Below are positions 60,601 to 64,000 of a stretch of DNA of 64,000 nucleotides, one piece after another. The stretch comes from Siderastrea siderea (lineage: Eukaryota; Cnidaria; Anthozoa; Scleractinia; Rhizangiidae). Location of the stretch: NCBI GenBank assembly GCA_964030785.1, contig CAXIQD010000010.1, forward strand, positions 19,756 through 83,755, read 5' to 3'. The notes beneath the pieces were generated by a model that worked only from the letters and a program-made list of their open reading frames with translations, did not search any database and was not told the DNA's origin. The stretch's first letter is position 1. Each line of letters begins with the position of its first letter. A program made the position numbers and the translations under genes.

Positions 60601-63600
60601 CAAATCTTCGCATTCTGATTGAGCATTCAGCTTAGTTTCACTGTAAAACTTGAGTGTTTATTTCACAATAGCACTTTCATTTCACCACAACTGTCTTACT
60701 AATCTCTACCTCTGAATTTTGTAACAGTGTGTTTCGAAAAAAAGTCAGCAGTCAGAAAATTGTTACAGTCTATGATAAACAGGAATTACGGACACTTCAA
60801 ACCTTTTTTGCTTAATTCAGTTAGCACGACTTCATATTTAAAACACTTCTGCGCAATAAAAAATAAAATAAAATAAATAAATAAATACCGAACAAGTTTA
60901 CCTTTTATCCTCCTCTGCAGGTGTAATGCTGGGGGGAGGGGAAGGGGCCCCGTGTGCCGCCTTGCTCTTCCTAGCCGAGCTTCCTCTCTCTTTCCTGGAC
61001 CTTGTACCACCTTCGCGTTCATCTTTATCTTTGCGACCTTTACGGCCATGCTCCTAAAGTGGAATGAAAAACTTATCGTTTACATTATTTGGACACCAAA
61101 TTAAAGTGTTGCCTTAACAACGACTCGTGAAAGTCAGAAACAAACAGCACCGCAAGAACTATCCTACTCAATGAAATTCTTTTTGTTTTGTGTTTTTTGT
61201 TTTTGTCTTGTTTTTGTGACACTTAAAGATTTCCTCTACGAAACAAAATACGAACCACCTAGTCCACGTTCACAGGAATAACCAACACCCTAGGAAAGTA
61301 GTCAGTGCTCAGCAGTTCTCATATAAGTGACTCAGGGCTGGAATATATATGTATTTTTCATGGAAGGACATAAGTCCGACCAAGTCAACCTTTTTGCTCA
61401 GTCAAAAATAATAATCAAGGTATCATTTCAGTAGCTCTCATGTGTGGTCCAGGGCTGCAAATATCATATGCATTTTTTCTTAGAAGGATATATGTCCGAC
61501 AAGTAACCCTTTTGCTCGTACAAACTAGTAATCAAGGCATCTTTTCATTCACCTACAAAATGATAGTCATTGGTAATAAAACATTTGCCTGGACTAAAGT
61601 TAAAATGTTGTCAGACATGGGCAAATTTCGGTCCGATGACCAACTGTTGTACGGTAGAACCTTGTAAATTTTGCCCCTTCCTGTGACAGTATGGACCGGC
61701 GTTGAAGATAGTGAACTGTGAATTGCCGTACTTACCCGATTAAGTGCCGCCCTCGATTAAGCGCCGCATATGAGGGCAAAAATGTTAAAGAGCGCCGCCA
61801 TCGAATAAGCGCCGCATTCATTCACAACAATGAGGTGCTTAATCGAAGCATCATCAGACTGAATTGTAGGAGGAGTCAAACTAAAAACCAAGTACGGTAC
61901 AACTCAATCTAAACCAGCCTAGGAAATTTATTCTCCTGTCTTACAATGTTTTTTAGTTCGAAGTGGGTACATTTCATTATTTTGTTGTTAACATTTGCTT
62001 GTTATTGCTTACAAATGTTGCGATTTTTTAAAGAGCGCCACCCTTAGAAAACGCCGCCCCCGAATAAGCGCCGCGTCTGGGACACTAAAACTTCAAAGAG
62101 CGTCGCGGCGCTTAATCGATTTTATATGGTAACTAAAGCAATACACTAAACCAAATTGGTAACAAGGTTGGCACTTGAACAAAACCACAAATGTATTAGT
62201 TGGTATCTCAACTAGAACAACAAGCTTTCTTCAGGACCGGGATTATAATGAAAGAAAACAAAGGCCCCTAAAAATATCAGCACGGTTTATTTGTGCGTTG
62301 TGTTGTCCTTTGCATTCAAATGTTTTTTAATATTACTAGCACTTACCTGGGGCTTTTCAGGTGTCTTTTCCACTTCTGGTTCAACCTCTTTACTCTTATC
62401 CTCCTGTGGTGCATTAGGATCATCAGGCCCCGATGCTACGAACACGTAATGAGACGGGGGATCAACGCCTAACGGAGGGCGTCTCCGAACAGGATACGGT
62501 ACTACGGCAAACGTGGCCGGCGGAGGGATAGGTGGGCCATGGGGACCCAAGCCAAGACCGTCCATAACCTGCAATACGTTGATAACACAACATCAGTCAT
62601 AGGAAAAGACCAGTATAGGTCGCAATCCCATCTCTGAGACTGGGTTGACCCGTCATTTTGGCCAGAGTCGTTACTCAGATGTAATACACGATATAGTCTT
62701 GTGGCGTCAGGGCCACGCAACGTAATAATTTTATGTGTCCCAGTGAATTTCAAATAGATTCGTTATTTGCAACTGCTTGAGGATTTGCAAAATTTGTCTA
62801 GCTATCCTCTGCAACTCACCCACGAACTGAATTCGTTGGGAAGGCGTTGGGTTCAGAAAAACAAAGGAAAATTCATCGTGGTGTGTTTATGTTCTCCGTA
62901 AAACCCAGTATTTGATTATTTCACACTGTTGTTTACAGAGGAAGGCAAAGAAATGTATCAAACTGTACAACGCACGAGCAGAGCCATTGTTTTGCTAATT
63001 AAACCTTTTGCTTAGCGACGTTCTCTTTGCCGACGCCGTCGAGCATGTTTAATGTCCCTAACAACACCTTCTGTAAAATGCTATTTTAATTAACATAAAT
63101 AATTATCATTTGCCAACCTCCTCAAGAGTTGGAAGAACTGCTTTAGCCAAAGTCTGTTGAGCCTGTGACTCTGTTGGGTTCCCTGTGTCAACAATAAGTT
63201 GAGGCACTCCCACCCCGTCCTTTTTACTGCCATCTTCATCATCATCGTGGTCACCGCTGACCGCTGACATTGGCGAATCAGAGATCTGAAGGCAAAACGT
63301 TCAACACATAAGTGTCAGGATCCCTGGTAGTAAACAATGTGAATTCTGTGAATTGCAATGTGAATTGCAAAAATACGTCCCTGCTTCCTCCCTTCCCTAC
63401 CCTCTTCAAACCCACCTCCCGCCCCCTCAGAAGTTTTGCCCTTTCCTGAGAACTTGCATACCATTTCATTCACCGGAAATTTCGCAAACACCCCCCCCCC
63501 CCCTCCCCAACCCCCACCCCATCAACTGAAAGAACCAAAAAGAGAAGAAAGGGGAGTCATTCATTGCAGTAAACTATAACATCTGAAACCTTCCAAACAG

Positions 63601-63931
63601 AATGACGCGTATGTCATTTTATTTTCAAACGAGGTTGTTTTTTTTTTTCGTGTAAATGGTGAGAATTCGGCTGCCTGTTTGATAAAGAGATCTTAGCCCT
63701 TCATCACCTACCTCTTTAGCTCTCTCTTTCTCTCTTTCCTTCTCCCTTTCTCTCAGTTCCTTCTCTTTGTCCTTCTTATCTCGAGCTCGTCTGGTCGATC
63801 CAGGAACTGGAATAGTCTCGTCAAAGTTTTCAGACTTTGGAGTATCTGCACGTGCCACATTGCCAGTAGTCCGATCCCAGTTCTGTAGCAAGTTGTCAAT
63901 ATCTCGGAGACTGGTCTCAAATGCATTGAAC
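26224..63931 (-). CDS. HYDIN: HYDIN axonemal central pair apparatus protein, 3' part (34 exons)
   Basis: Thirty-four exons with GT/AG borders join with agreeing phases into one open frame of about 2,708 residues; the mapped exons total 8,128 nt including the stop. HYDIN is a very large (about 5,100 residues in human) microtubule-associated protein of the central pair of motile cilia and flagella, built of many ASH/MSP-type beta-sandwich repeats. Recognisable stretches include VMDGLGLGPHGPPIPPPATF, LGDDFSLTTEHGVIEAKSEF, AYDVALDMSFPKGADGGLDF, FGPLLCGKTRD and the C-terminus GNVMWTFYLKG. The 5' half, including any adenylate-kinase-like region, lies beyond 64000. Introns hold many mobile elements, including an intact LINE. 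A partial 3' duplication lies at 9.4-13.7 kb. Confidence 0.95.
27131..27355 (-). CDS. HYDIN: HYDIN window exon 33 (penultimate)
   Basis: GSCMFEYLPLKAGELTGRLS, YDLNLTATPAGTEAPVHF, to KSKVEYSCK, 75 codons. Acceptor TTTGCAG, donor GTAATGC. A truncated copy lies at 9496-9643. Confidence 0.95.
27321..27520. repeat. 80-bp tandem duplication covering the acceptor of HYDIN window exon 33
   Basis: 27321-27399 and 27441-27520 are near-identical direct copies. Each holds 35 nt of exon 33 start (GGCTCTTGCATGTTTGAATA on the minus strand) and the TTTGCAG acceptor, so a decoy acceptor lies 120 bp upstream of the real one. Confidence 0.85.
27614..27844 (-). CDS. HYDIN: HYDIN window exon 32
   Basis: VIFRNEQSGEYLFYYVTFKA, TSHVVTLHNPLSTPVTF to TVPPLSE, 77 codons. 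Acceptor CCTGCAG, donor GTTAGTA. Confidence 0.95.
28370..28520 (-). CDS. HYDIN: HYDIN window exon 31
   Basis: FRVIIEMLKPDKPDSATTLK, YIDVPGLSKREYRLNFFAHK to FSAK. Acceptor TTTCTCAG, donor GTATGGC. Confidence 0.95.
29100..29263 (-). CDS. HYDIN: HYDIN window exon 30
   Basis: GSVFFALPDGNGLLYNVTGN to VTNWLRRPRR; HM|GSVFFALPDG is a well-conserved HYDIN join. Acceptor GTTTCAG, donor GTTTGAG. Confidence 0.95.
29581..29790 (-). CDS. HYDIN: HYDIN window exon 29
   Basis: VLHFATHVRTRETRNLIIHN, EYWSGPDTITVEPQQSKNYE to EGKKHM, 70 codons. Acceptor TTTCATAG, donor GTAGGCA. Confidence 0.95.
30319..30402 (-). CDS. HYDIN: HYDIN window exon 28
   Basis: The smallest exon found (84 nt, 28 codons): NLRCAIEGGKALKLVLTGSC to TPLKE. 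Acceptor CTTGGCAG, donor GTAAAAA. YE|NLRC and KE|VLHF junctions are in phase. Confidence 0.95.
31001..31306 (-). CDS. HYDIN: HYDIN window exon 27
   Basis: VMLECAGMSQPIFVVTGSCQ, KLIMHNTGDIGAAFSWNVEK, to HDIRYE, 102 codons. Acceptor CATCTCAG, donor GTGAGTG. Confidence 0.95.
31490..31870. repeat. Intronic ~115-bp minisatellite
   Basis: Words GTACAAGGTGGTTCTAACTT, TTTTGAGTCTG, GAGTGTCCATTCAAA and AAGCTACTGA recur. Same family as 38320-38600 in a different intron. Confidence 0.65.
31958..32227 (-). CDS. HYDIN: HYDIN window exon 26
   Basis: VEVANPSDRKVNFGALRVGQ, then LVNRSPAPITFTLAI to RIPHFTEE, 90 codons. Acceptor ACCTTTAG, donor GTGAGGA. Confidence 0.95.
32831..33029 (-). CDS. HYDIN: HYDIN window exon 25
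   Basis: IECQYENCAHLEVNCRPGVL to IFGEGTDMK. Acceptor TTCGCAG, donor GTAGGTT. Confidence 0.95.
33295..33490. repeat. TTCCAGGAC repeats and a GAT/AAC-rich microsatellite
   Basis: Seven or so TTTCCAGGACTTTCCAG words at 33303-33395, partly palindromic around CAGTCCTGGAAA, followed by an imperfect GATAAC/GATGAT tract at about 33428-33485. Confidence 0.7.
34621..34720 (-). mobile_element. Fragment of a non-LTR retrotransposon RT C-terminus
   Basis: Minus-strand translation gives VAAPKLWNALPKAVRETHLS, the typical end of CR1/L2/Jockey-type ORF2 (a x-LWN-x-LP motif). Stops lie on both sides. A short decayed fragment in the intron between HYDIN window exons 24 and 25. Confidence 0.5.
34988..35157 (-). 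CDS. HYDIN: HYDIN window exon 24
   Basis: ITNGPTFTINLTGTGVQPGL, NFSFVRHDFGPCFLYRAG and IITNEDTKDI. Acceptor TATTTGCAG, donor GTAACTT. Confidence 0.95.
35484..37021. mobile_element. hAT-like non-autonomous element carrying a TACGGAGAAACGTT tandem repeat
   Basis: The ends are CAGGGCTCGA (35484-35493) and TCGAGCCCTG (37012-37021), each followed inward by a GTAGCCAA / CTAGTGAAA subterminal block in inverted arrangement. CAGGG-type ends fit hAT elements. The 8-bp flanks TTCAACTG and AATAACTG share five bases, a possible decayed 8-bp TSD. The interior (about 35840-36800) is roughly 20 degenerate copies of TACGGAGAAACGTTGAGAAG at about 35-50 bp spacing. Confidence 0.65.
37116..37361 (-). CDS. HYDIN: HYDIN window exon 23
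   Basis: VEINEKATRQLFVINSGKFN to TLAGCDLLLK, 82 codons. Acceptor TTTCAAG, donor GTAATAC. Confidence 0.95.
37888..38095 (-). CDS. HYDIN: HYDIN window exon 22
   Basis: LPIEICFTATEQKEVNFNVL, then LTLNVKAEGYAMNAQLICED to TNRINLGM. Acceptor TTTGTAG, donor GTGAGTT. Confidence 0.95.
38320..38600. repeat. Intronic ~115-bp minisatellite (copy shared with 31490-31870)
   Basis: Repeated words GTACAAGGTGGT(C/T)CTAA, AGTGTGACCATTCAAAT and GCTGTTGAGCAGT recur about every 115 bp. The same family occurs in another HYDIN intron near 31490-31870. Confidence 0.7.
38667..38814 (-). CDS. HYDIN: HYDIN window exon 21
   Basis: NPAKETVQLVNEENIPFTFS to EPMSGTVLPKS; the codons for G and R at its two ends are split with the neighbours, all in phase. 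Acceptor TGTCACAG, donor GTATGAA. Confidence 0.95.
38885..39085. repeat. Degenerate ATAAGCATAAAC-type simple repeat
   Basis: Irregular tandem words such as GGAATAAACCTAA, ATAAACATAAG and GTAAGCACAAA fill the intron between HYDIN window exons 20 and 21. Confidence 0.6.
39476..39783 (-). CDS. HYDIN: HYDIN window exon 20
   Basis: RFNVINPSNASYSFSWSNED, RCLAPEGTVLSGKKHEMVFE and HINFREMLLG. Typical HYDIN repeat; acceptor TCCACACAG, donor GTAAGGG. Confidence 0.95.
40164..40543. mobile_element. Inverted-repeat element with 20-bp perfect termini
   Basis: TATACGGGGAGGCTCCGCCC at 40164-40183 and its exact complement at 40524-40543. The interior repeats AAAGGGGTACC and GTATATGAAAGGGTA. No ORF. It lies in the intron between HYDIN window exons 19 and 20. 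Confidence 0.8.
40984..41208 (-). CDS. HYDIN: HYDIN window exon 19
   Basis: AANLQPDAQGFTIPVHGRSL to VIEFKSCGVKVKNI. Of two overlapping open frames this one joins both neighbours in phase (exon 18 ends AG, exon 20 starts G). Acceptor TTCCACAG, donor GTGAGTG. Confidence 0.95.
42170..42601 (-). CDS. HYDIN: HYDIN window exon 18
   Basis: The longest internal exon (432 nt). FTVSNKGDVQLDYQWNFQPF, then a ~75-residue Ser/Pro/Arg-rich disordered stretch (GPERPASSAGTPGSRQTGRP), then IPAGKKGSFVVKFSPLD. Acceptor TCGCCAG, donor GTAATAA. Confidence 0.95.
43032..43300 (-). CDS. HYDIN: HYDIN window exon 17
   Basis: AVDWDDRMRTVKWVDMTPEE, a Lys/Pro linker (TRKAPRPAKKKVIEVEPEP), then LLISAVCDFAKYLC to FQTRVY. 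Acceptor TTTTTGCAG, donor GTAAGCT. Confidence 0.95.
43845..44119 (-). CDS. HYDIN: HYDIN window exon 16
   Basis: SRENHVKFGDCAVGVSRQLS to KIKLGEAQDK: a full ASH-like repeat (TLTNHSSSDPVRFTW, ITFSPCTGHL). Acceptor TCCTGCAG, donor GTAAGGT. Confidence 0.95.
44709..45839. mobile_element. PIF/Harbinger-like non-autonomous element with 30-bp TIRs and a TTA TSD
   Basis: GGGACGGACCATTACAAAAG leads into TGATGGGGGG; the right end is its complement with one mismatch. Both sides are flanked by TTA (44706-44708 and 45840-45842), which fits the 3-bp TWA preference of PIF/Harbinger elements. The interior repeats TGCATGAATTTTTTT and CGGACATTTTCCC words. No transposase frame. Confidence 0.7.
45850..46255 (-). 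CDS. HYDIN: HYDIN window exon 15
   Basis: VLPLSLKNEGTLMSRVNIDL through LIGEGYQDEVTV and the acidic linker EVEIDDDTP. The donor GTGCGTAT starts only 10 bp from the end of an inverted-repeat transposon. Confidence 0.95.
46656..46997 (-). CDS. HYDIN: HYDIN window exon 14
   Basis: VPCDLVLSVRPQSMKPSARW to RRLLLGRTQ: 114 codons; NK|VPCDL junction as in vertebrate HYDIN. Acceptor TTTAACCAG, donor GTATGGA. Confidence 0.95.
47038..47309. mobile_element. Inverted-repeat element in the intron between HYDIN window exons 13 and 14
   Basis: GGGGTTGCCACCCATCAGGG at the left is an approximate complement of CCCCTGACTGTGGCAACCCT at the right. AT-rich interior, no ORF. Confidence 0.6.
47476..47769 (-). CDS. 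HYDIN: HYDIN window exon 13
   Basis: DIAIDISDRPPSDQPQGIPY through ARARFRIGNPNK: 98 codons with an ASH-like core (GRKARARFRIGNPNK). Acceptor TTTCCAG, donor GTACGAC. Confidence 0.95.
48624..48768 (-). CDS. HYDIN: HYDIN window exon 12
   Basis: AELTTGAPNIRLQLGMFTVY to MIAESPGFSEE. Acceptor CACTGCAG, donor GTTAGTT. Phase agrees with exon 11 (GG|A). Confidence 0.9.
48818..48935. repeat. Possible dispersed SINE-like fragment
   Basis: The block GAGCGGTTTTCAATTGAGTG to GTGATTGGTTGAAAAATCCC resembles a widely dispersed animal repeat from memory. No tRNA-like box could be confirmed. Confidence 0.3.
49013..49127. mobile_element. Short inverted-repeat element (~115 bp)
   Basis: TAGCCTGTGTAGCAAGCGTT at the left and TTGTTACGCAGGCTA at the right are imperfect complements (20 of 23 over the arm). 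It lies about 70 bp from HYDIN window exon 11 on the intron side. Confidence 0.65.
49199..49542 (-). CDS. HYDIN: HYDIN window exon 11
   Basis: IVEPHLAEGGEVIASIPIKI, then YVVSPVSDINFGAMLINTKK and a Ser/Lys-rich linker (RDGSSSGRSQQPDKPAKPKR) ending at donor GTAAGTAA. Acceptor ATTTTAG. Confidence 0.95.
50394..50662 (-). CDS. HYDIN: HYDIN window exon 10
   Basis: ADGGLDFGVLKVLDETKQSC to KDQPILKCQ: an ASH-like repeat with FEINFNFTFEATDG. Acceptor GCTCCAG, donor GTAAACA. Confidence 0.95.
51117..51216 (-). CDS. HYDIN: HYDIN window exon 9
   Basis: VSDVEQIMGLVQAENIQVHA through AYDVALDMSFPKG; 99 nt plus one base. Joins exon 8 at RLE|VSD, as in vertebrate HYDIN. Acceptor TTTGTAG, donor GTATCTG. Confidence 0.95.
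51393..51873. mobile_element. Inverted-repeat element with 15-bp perfect termini
   Basis: CAGTGATTTTGTTAC at 51393-51407 and its exact complement at 51859-51873. The interior has repeated TGAGTCCCA words and GACGCA words. No ORF. It lies in the same HYDIN intron as the LINE. Confidence 0.75.
52140..52153. repeat. LINE target-site duplication, left copy
   Basis: AGAATAACACGCAC, identical to 57607-57620. Read on the minus strand, it is a second copy of the HYDIN exon 8 donor sequence, now about 5.5 kb inside the intron. Confidence 0.9.
52257..53225 (+). CDS. LINE ORF1 protein (coiled coil, RNA-binding)
   Basis: 322 codons; the ATG at 52257 has context TTTATGGCC. A Ser-rich N-terminus (about 18-60) is followed by a long heptad region (about 75-165, DGKLQAILTKLEKLDAIEKS and further Leu-rich segments). 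An RRM-like segment (YSRRENIKFENI to IARFLRYKDCEQIL) and a basic C-terminal domain (LPYGIVERRRKQM) follow. This is the layout of L1-type ORF1 proteins, which trimerise and coat element RNA. The frame has no stop or shift. Confidence 0.85.
   Translation: MAETWRKLIEKKRFRSSSSEESSSPPRLTLENKKSRNENSSSTNHEGEENSLSVFEMSETLDGKLQAILTKLEKLDAIEKSVKILQETLSRMDTRIQALELAQASANRDINDLKESLNSAEDQYKKTTESFKEHKEQICLKLSEQESQLEEKIADLENKNLYLEAYSRRENIKFENIEEEPEPNGRQEDTETVLRNFLETELGYKDARSVEIQRVHRLNSKKDAKPRPIIARFLRYKDCEQILAMGRRLKDTDYKMYQDLPYGIVERRRKQMEIFKTARRNNIPAAFSKPQPDKLYIRGRLWPIGKPFDLSLLNHSNTIVSP
53685..57377 (+). CDS. LINE ORF2 protein (endonuclease and reverse transcriptase)
   Basis: 1,230 codons, ATG at 53685 in good context (GCCATGG). 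An APE-type endonuclease at about 1-235 shows SINARGLNQ, FLQETYS, GGDLNCAL (about 143), RLDYWLVS and SDHSAI. The RT shows WRPLTLLNVDYK, FIDFKKAFDTLDW (about 598), GVRQGCPLSGALF and the catalytic YADD at about 700. The C-terminal zinc knuckle CHLCNEKQTLIHLFVTC lies at about 1123-1139. All expected catalytic residues are present and the frame is uninterrupted. It nicks target DNA and reverse-transcribes element RNA there. Confidence 0.95.
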   Translation: MATPLRLSFLSINARGLNQARKRRQVFRWAHNSKADIIFLQETYSTESVEEIWRSEWGGKIHYSHGSRHSRGVMILFNPKLDFQVDNTIADKNGRYLMLEIIIHDSTFLLCNVYAPNDNSSQNTFFSNLNNTLKQHTNLQIILGGDLNCALTPLDKTGGTSIEKKKSVIREINSLCSNHKLQDVWRSQHPNLSQFTWRNHSLKIQCRLDYWLVSKNLSSSLLKTDITSPTFSDHSAISLVLQSEEYTKRGPGFWKINNSLLKDDKFISELKAKIPEFQAKHNYLEDKGLYWDMLKMEVRGFCVQYSKRKNKFRKNAEKELQNKIDHLMNVLKTNRSRENIIELYRLRAELNKITEYRTKGAIVRSRIRWHEEGERNTKYFLNLEKRQHSKTHITKLKHDGREITDPDEILRSQRLFYKNLYTASPCDATQNDIFFLNANLPKLDKPEQDKLENPLRSEECYNVLKECAKGKCPGSDGLSVEFYLHFWSLLGEEMTQSFNYAFQRGQMNITQKQGIIKVIPKKKKDKSYLENWRPLTLLNVDYKIATKTMAHRIATVLPKLINEDQTGYVKGRYIGQNIRLIQDIMKVTESENIPGIALFIDFKKAFDTLDWNFVFKTLEAFNFGPEIQQWIKTFYTNCSSCVMNNGYASEFFKIERGVRQGCPLSGALFVLCAEILANAIRQDKTINGIIVFDKEFKVSQYADDTTAFVADLQSAENLFKLLHAFQKCSGLEINTTKTEGMWLGANRNKKTKHFDIAWPSEPVFALGIHFTYSDEVSHQKNFEQKLTSMKNLLNIWYPRNLSLYGRITILKTLALSKLIYNTSMLSFPHSFVKTVNQTIKSFIWRKTAKIKHTAMIGPKEKGGLNMPDFDIINNSLKVTWIKRLNDSPHNASWSHIPLAYLNNVGGRFLFECNYEMKSLKVNIPLNFYKEALEAWQKLIVSTPESKEQILEEIIWNNRFITIDGSSVYYKQWHEAGVTKIGDIFKEDSFLTFNDFASTFQIKTNFLKYYGLCHAIPKKWINHLKGKGELITNSLIHGTTKLSLNKISCKVASQMFVKMKFEKPTAEKRMTQANFDEETIRLTYSIPFKVTKDIRLTILQFKIIHHILPTNATLFRDSLIQHEKCHLCNEKQTLIHLFVTCSFVQTFWTQFALWWNRKHLDSITLSEQNIIYGFTQDLPRRLGLNLCLIIAKYYIYTASRREEDYIWEAFFAILKSHLEIEKHKSKSQISI
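57607..57620. repeat. LINE target-site duplication, right copy, overlapping the HYDIN donor
   Basis: AGAATAACACGCAC directly after the A tail. Its last base is the first base of the HYDIN intron on the minus strand, so the duplication ends exactly at the exon-intron border. Confidence 0.9.
57621..57819 (-). CDS. HYDIN: HYDIN window exon 8 (donor inside a LINE target-site duplication)
   Basis: KDTKTIFLRNSTLLPVAWRV to TNIKKIVRLE. Its 5' splice site GTGCGTGTTATTCT is exactly one copy of the 14-bp target-site duplication of the LINE at 52154-57606. Splicing to exon 9 therefore has to skip the whole LINE. Confidence 0.95.
58305..58477 (-). CDS. HYDIN: HYDIN window exon 7
   Basis: DLTLWAYPKTPGFFEDAVVC to QLQFDRVLLHR. 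The acceptor follows a strong pyrimidine tract (CTCTCCCTCTCGATTTCTGG, then CAG). Donor GTTTGTA. Confidence 0.95.
58550..59235. repeat. Minisatellite (~80-100 bp units) in the intron between HYDIN window exons 6 and 7
   Basis: Three clear units between about 58989 and 59235 share GAATTGATTCAAACGGGAT, GGAAGATGGTCGTTTACATG and TAGTGACTGATTGACT. Older, diverged units extend back to about 58550. The array reaches within a few bases of the exon 6 donor. Confidence 0.85.
59242..59417 (-). CDS. HYDIN: HYDIN window exon 6
   Basis: KTRDRYKEGKYPENMEKIVI to NMRLKPGESQ. The donor GTCAGTTAG lies directly against a minisatellite that fills the following intron. Confidence 0.95.
59999..60312 (-). CDS. HYDIN: HYDIN window exon 5
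   Basis: Encodes an ASH-like repeat (LVNHRWVIPANDSVTLRV, FDQTLNFEIMG) and ends FGPLLCG at donor GTAAGTTT. The FGPLLCG|KTRD junction is diagnostic for HYDIN. Confidence 0.95.
60902..61053 (-). CDS. HYDIN: HYDIN window exon 4
   Basis: EHGRKGRKDKDEREGG through PSPPPSITPAEEDK: a basic, Ser/Pro-rich linker that bridges to the next ASH-like repeat. Acceptor CACTTTAG, donor GTAAACT. Phase 2 at the 3' end matches the next exon. Confidence 0.8.
61731..62130. mobile_element. GCGCCGC-type inverted-repeat element in a HYDIN intron
   Basis: GATTAAGCGCCGC and its complement GCGGCGCTTAATC recur at both ends, with internal CGAATAAGCGCCGC and AAAGAGCGCC repeats. Non-coding. I recall similar palindromic repeats as common in coral genomes. 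Confidence 0.6.
62347..62568 (-). CDS. HYDIN: HYDIN window exon 3
   Basis: 74 codons; starts VMDGLGLGPHGPPIPPPATF, one of the best conserved HYDIN stretches, then VVPYPVRRRPP and an acidic/Lys linker ending EKTPEKPQ. Acceptor TATTGCAG, donor GTAAGTG. Confidence 0.95.
63118..63285 (-). CDS. HYDIN: HYDIN window exon 2
   Basis: 56 codons from ISDSPMSAVSG to VLPTLEE, with an acidic DHDDDEDG stretch; acceptor CCTTCAG, donor GTTGGC (a weak +3 base). Low-complexity linker before the conserved VMDGLGLG block. Confidence 0.85.
63712..63931 (-). CDS. HYDIN: HYDIN window exon 1
   Basis: Begins G|TTC (FNAFETSLRDIDNLLQNWD) after acceptor TTTGGCAG and ends in a highly charged run (REREKEREKERAKE) before GTAGGTG. 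The charged tract is probably helical. The preceding codon's first two bases lie upstream, outside the window. Confidence 0.9.
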
Positions 63932-64000
63932 CTGCCAAACCAAAACAGCTGGTTCGTTAGGGTGATTTCATTTTCGTATGGATTCTACAACATTCTCTCT

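Overview
The window is nuclear DNA from an animal. Genes are split by many GT/AG introns, intergenic and intronic DNA is full of short inverted-repeat transposons, and the coding content (HYDIN, a collagen-Ig-fibrinogen-like receptor, BEL/Pao and L1-type retroelements) is metazoan. The combination of element families and the CNTNAP-like fibrinogen domain suggests a cnidarian, most likely a stony coral. That is inference: no rRNA or mitochondrial marker is present.

Layout. 1-9.4 kb is repeat-rich: a tRNA-Arg-like sequence, a hairpin tandem array, a roughly 1 kb element with ~120-bp inverted repeats around a zinc-ribbon ORF, and a 5'-truncated, decayed BEL/Pao LTR retrotransposon with one LTR. 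9.4-13.7 kb holds inverted-repeat elements and broken copies of the last two HYDIN exons. 15.8-23.1 kb (+) is a three-exon gene for a type II membrane protein: transmembrane anchor, furin-type site, 24 Gly-X-Y triplets, three Ig domains and a fibrinogen-like C-terminus. Its introns are packed with inverted-repeat elements.

26.2-63.9 kb (-) is the 3' part of HYDIN, the central-pair protein of motile cilia. I traced 34 consecutive exons; all phases agree and the joined frame is open for about 2,708 residues, roughly the C-terminal half of the protein. Transcription runs from high to low coordinates; the 5' half lies beyond 64000. The two main genes are convergent, about 3.1 kb apart at their 3' ends.

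The most striking feature is a full-length, intact L1-type LINE (52154-57606, + strand) in a HYDIN intron. It has two open ORFs, a ~26-A tail and a perfect 14-bp target-site duplication. One copy of that duplication is the HYDIN 5' splice site itself, so the element landed exactly on an exon-intron boundary and regenerated the donor. No CRISPR, operon or prokaryotic system is present, and I found no clear new multi-gene system. The novelty lies in mobile-element biology and in the receptor architecture.
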